DNA from: Cytospora piceicola
Lineage: Eukaryota; Ascomycota; Sordariomycetes; Diaporthales; Cytosporaceae
Assembly (NCBI GenBank): GCA_023375675.1
Contig: JALQBC010000066.1
Span: forward strand, 1-64,000
Length of the DNA: 64,000 bases
Direction of reading: 5' to 3'
Both the position numbers and the translations under genes were made by a program. Positions 59,586 through 64,000 of the stretch are shown here, in pieces. The stretch's first letter is position 1; every line of letters begins with the position of its first letter. The notes under the pieces were generated by a model. The model searched no databases and was not told where the DNA came from. It was given only the letters and a program-made list of their open reading frames with translations.

Positions 59586-62500
59586 TCGACTAACCTTATA
59601 TCTTTTTAATTAGTCGGCTGTATATACGCGATAACCTATAAATAAGCTTTAATCTTTTCGTCGTAGCTATTTAGCTATTTTCGAACCTGTTTAGTCTTTA
59701 TACCTTTCGGTAACCTTTAAATCTAAGCTAGTATATTTTTATATTTCGAGTATAATATACCTTTAACCTGCTTTACCTTAACAGCTTTTATATTACTACC
59801 GACTACTTTCCGGTTAAGTATAAGCCTTTACCTTTTTTCTTACCTACTAAGTATATATCGCGGTTATAAGACCTTTTATAAACTATAAGTATTTATTTAA
59901 GCTATTAATATTTTACAGTAGAAATACGTTATAGTCTGCTATTTAGATAAATACCTTTAACGAATTATCGATTTTTATATTTACTTTGTTTACGATAAAG
60001 TCGTATAACAGTTTTATCGTATTAATAAGTAAGGTATTTTTATTATCTATCGCTTTTTCTTTTAGTATTATAAAACGTCTGTATATAATAAGTCTAAACT
60101 TAAGTTAGCCGTTTATAAAGAAATAACGAAAGTAAAATATATAGTTTAATCTCGACTAAATTACCTTTACGTATATTATCGGTTAAGAAATATCGATTAC
60201 GGTTTTAAATATTTTTATTAAGCTTAGCTTAACTAGTAGCGAATTACGTTATACTTATTACTATTAGTATAGTAAGCTTTATAAGTAGCTTTAAAAAACC
60301 GCCGATATCTTTTAAAATACAGCTATAAGTATCGTTTTACTTAAACCGGAAAATAGTAACGACTATTATACCTATTATATTCGCGATAAGTAGTTCTTCG
60401 TTAGCCTATTAAAGATAATTAAGAATAGCTTTACTACGATACCTTTTAATAATAGCGTCGGCTACTTTCTCGAAATATAGCTTTACCTTAATAAGCTACT
60501 AAGCTTACCGTTATATATTACGATTTTTATCGAAGATATTACTATAAAGAAGGCCGAAGATAAAGTCGAACCCGACTTTAGCTATATACTACGCCGGCTA
60601 AAAAATAGCTTTTTCTTTACTACCTTCTTACCGTTTTATAATATAAGCGTTATTTAAAACAATACTTTCGATACTTTTACAATATTTTTATTCTTCGACT
60701 ATAATTATAATTTCGAACTTTAATACTATTATAATTAGCTAACGGCTGTAATATTATACGTTATACTTCTAATTATAAACGTTATTATAAAAAAGACCGA
60801 AGCTAACGAGTTTAAGGTTAGCTATTTATAACGCCTGTTTAAATACAGTTTTTTCTTTAATACTTTATAGCCGTCTATAGATATAAACGTTATCTAAAGC
60901 GAATCTGTTATAATAAGATAAGAAAACAATACTTTTATTATTACTTTTAATATTAGTTATTAGTTAAATACTACCGATAGTTTCGTCGATAGTAACTTAA
61001 ATTCGAGTATTACCGTTATTAAAGGTAATAAAATCGTTATTATTAAAAAAAAGAAGTATACTTCCGATATTATCGACTAGCCCGATACTACCGTCGGCTT
61101 TCTTTATAATACCTTATATCCGCCTGTTTTTATAAGCGCTGTTAAAAACGATATTACTATAATAAGAGAAGATAAGGGTACCTTTAATATTCCTTATTAG
61201 CCGGACGGTTCTGCCGGCTTTATAATTAGCACCTTATATACCTTTATTAACTTAACCGTTAATAAAAACGATACTAACGAGTAGCCGGACGTTGATACCG
61301 GCTTCGATAAATTTACTTTAAAGTTAATCGCTTAAACATACTGATTTTTTTAAATAGCCGAACGCTTTAATAATAAGTATACTATCGAAGGTATTATATA
61401 ATCTATTTATATATACTAGCTGTATATAACGTACAGTCTTTTATTATCGCTTATTAAAACCGGGATTAACAACGCCTTAATAAGCTAAAGCGTCGGGTTC
61501 GAAAAGACTATACTAATACTTTTATATTTTTATGTTTAAGCTAAACTTACCGACTTTTAAAACTATATTTAAAAAAAGTAAAAGGACTATAAGGCGACCG
61601 GCCGGTAGTACCTCCTTTTATAAGGTTAAGTATATAATACTTAGTGTTTATTTTAATATAAATATATAGTTAAGTATCTATATATTATATTCTCTAACTT
61701 TTACGTTATCTGTTTAACCTACCTTATAAACTCGTTTATATTAATCGTTATCTTTCCCGGCTTATTATATAACTAGCTAAGTAAAAAGTATAATATATAC
61801 ACGAATAAATAAGGTATAAAGAAGACTATTAAGTTTATAGATTTTTATTCGTACGTTTTAAAGTTAAAGGACGATATAAGTATAACTATAAGGCCGGAAC
61901 GTTTAAAAATAGTTATCGATAATATATCCGGTAAGGTTATTAAGGTTAATATAAATAAAAAGGATAAAAATAAAGAAATAAGGTTATTTATTAAAAGCGG
62001 TAAAGGTAAGGTTATAAACGTCTTTTTAGTAAACTCGAAGTCGGTTATCCGGCTATAAAGTAAATACTTTAAAGTAAAAGGTATCGGGATTATATACTTT
62101 ACTATAGGCGTAGTTATTATAAACGAGTATTACTAGTATAAAGGCGCTATAAAAGGTTCCGAGACGATCCTATTTATAGCTTTACGTTAAATTAGTAACG
62201 CGGCGTACTATTTTATTACGCTTTTTACGTTTTATAAAACTACTTTCGAAAAAGGCTTATTTACGTAATAGGCTTCGATCGAGTATTTCGATAAATAATA
62301 AGCTAAGTTCGAGTTAATATAAAAACTATAGTATTAACTCGGTAATAATAGGTTTTTTACGATAATAGCTAAGTTTTTAAAAGCTCGACGGCTATATCTC
62401 TTTTTTATACGTTTTATCGCCGACCGGCGAAAGACGTTTATAGAAATTAAGCTATATACCGGTCTAATTATCGATTTCTTTAAGCTTTTAATATAAAGCT

Positions 62501-64000
62501 TTTAGCTTAGCTAGCTTTACTATAATAAGACGATTAACGTTCTCCTACCGTATTAAGAAAACTATAAGTAACTCGATCTTATTACGAAAGATAATACGAC
62601 TACCGTATTTAAGTTTATATTAACAGACGTTTATACCTTCGTCTAAACTAAGCTTAAGCTAAAGCAGGCCGAGTAAGCTACTAATAATAAGGCAGAACTT
62701 AAGCTTACGATAGTATTTTTAATCGTAAAGCTAGCGAGTAGTAAGTAAAAGACTTAAAACGTATCTTTTTATAGCTTATAACGCGCTTCGATATACCTGT
62801 ATATAACGGTTTTATTAGGTTCTATAAGTAGTAAGCTATTCGAAACGGGAATTTGTTAAAACGCCGTTTATAAGTATTAAAAATCGATTTTTAAAAAAAA
62901 GCTTTTTAGCCTTATTTAAAAGAAGTTAACTAAATAAGACTTCTTTCCTTATCTAAATATACTCGAAAGAAACTCGGCTAAGTTTTAATATATAAAAAGG
63001 CTAATTTATTAAATAGTCGTAGATTAAAATAAAGTAATTATATTACCGAATAAGTTAAGTAAACGCTATACTATTATCTTTTATAGTTAGCTTATAAGCG
63101 TTATTTTAACTTACGTTTTTTTATTATATAACCGCGAGTTCCAGAATATTAAGCCGTTACTTCTATACTTTAAAAGTAATAATAAAGACCGGGCTAAGAT
63201 CGTAAAAGAAATAAATACAGTATATATTATAAACAGCTTTAATAAGGTTTTTATCGCTATTACATTTATTATTATAAAAGGGTTTAATATTTAGTATATA
63301 AATAATATTTAGTTTATAAAGCTCTTACTTACCTTATCGAAAAAGGTATAAGCGGCGGAAAAGGTATATAAGCAGAGGTAAAAGATAAAGGTAAACTTCG
63401 TTAAGCTTACAGAAAAAAGTAATTTAATAAAGGAGTTTAACTATAAGATTATAAAGGTAAAAGAAATAGTCGTCCGGATTATTTACGGCTTTTAGCCTAT
63501 AACGTAATCTCTACTTAAAAGATATATTTCGGTAGTATTATTATCGGAGTAAAAAACGTTATCTTTTTTATTTCCGGCAGGTTTTTTATATATATTAGTT
63601 TAGCCGAGTAAAAAATAAGAGAATACTTAGTCTAGTTATAGCTTTAGAAATATATATATAGATAAAAAATAAAATAGCTTATTAGTATACTTAGTCTTTT
63701 TACGATTATAGAAAGTTAAACTTTAATTATTAATCTAACTATATACCGGGTTACTATTTACTTAGTAATAAGCTTAAAAAAGAATATTTAATTATAGACC
63801 TTTTTTATTATTATATTTAATATAAAATAACGAATTAACTTAAACCTATAGTAATATTACTTATATATTTATAATTAAGTCTATTATAAACCGACTATAG
63901 TAGGTAGTTAATAAGTTCGAAGTATTCGAAAGCAGATATAAATACAGATATAGTATAACTACCTAAGTTAGACTAAGAGCCTCGATTATAATAGCTTTTA

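Larger units (their letters stand above)
23740..64000. repeat. RIP-degraded AT-rich block, ~40 kb, gene-free
   Basis: From about 23.74 kb to the end the sequence almost lacks CpA and TpG, is rich in TpA and stop codons in all frames, and keeps CpG. No intact gene, tRNA or rRNA is visible. Open frames of 60-109 codons here (25155-25346, 31913-32146, 46200-46529, 48503-48745, 53823-54005) are products of composition or of tandem repeats. Some intervals, for example about 61.9-63.6 kb, keep a coding-like texture if RIP-type stops are read through, so decayed transposon genes are likely, but I cannot assign families. The length fits pericentromeric, centromeric or subtelomeric heterochromatin; the window does not show which. 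Confidence 0.92.

Overview
The window is nuclear DNA of a filamentous ascomycete, probably Pezizomycotina. The reasons are short introns (about 54-84 nt) with GTRNGY-like donors and CTRAY-like branch points, typical eukaryotic housekeeping genes, and two long AT-rich tracts almost lacking CpA and TpG, the signature of repeat-induced point mutation (RIP). I cannot name the genus from sequence alone.

Layout: (1) 1-2015 is a tetranucleotide satellite (GTAA/GTAG/GTTA units) with higher-order structure. It is interrupted by an intact 210-bp solo LTR (508-717) and by an inverted, RIP-mutated copy of the same 210-bp LTR (1447-1656). (2) 2020-2190 is a GC-rich cluster of hairpins. (3) 2200-5860 is RIP-degraded repeat DNA. 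(4) About 5.9-23.7 kb is a gene island of normal composition. (5) About 23.74 kb to the end is an unbroken RIP-degraded block of about 40 kb with no intact gene and many decayed tandem repeats.

Genes in the island, left to right: a broken alpha/beta-hydrolase fragment; a roughly 600-codon minus-strand gene of unknown function with one in-frame TAG; RPB7 (RNA polymerase II subunit, minus, four exons, 171 aa); an MPO1/YGL010w-like DUF962 gene (plus, three exons, 192 aa); a Cys-motif protein of unknown function (minus); an acidic protein of unknown function (plus, multi-exon); a large cysteine-free secreted repeat protein (minus, three exons, 519 aa); a YUH1-like ubiquitin C-terminal hydrolase (minus, two exons, 246 aa); and a frameshifted small secreted-protein relic at the right boundary. 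Conserved housekeeping genes occupy the centre, while broken genes sit at or near the edges facing the RIP blocks. They do not form one pathway; the island looks like an ordinary euchromatic segment between heterochromatic blocks.

The most informative observations are the intact/mutated LTR pair, which gives a direct before-and-after record of RIP, the preference of surviving CpA for the CAG/CTG context, the hairpin cluster at 2.0-2.2 kb, and the unusual QDAN-repeat secreted protein.
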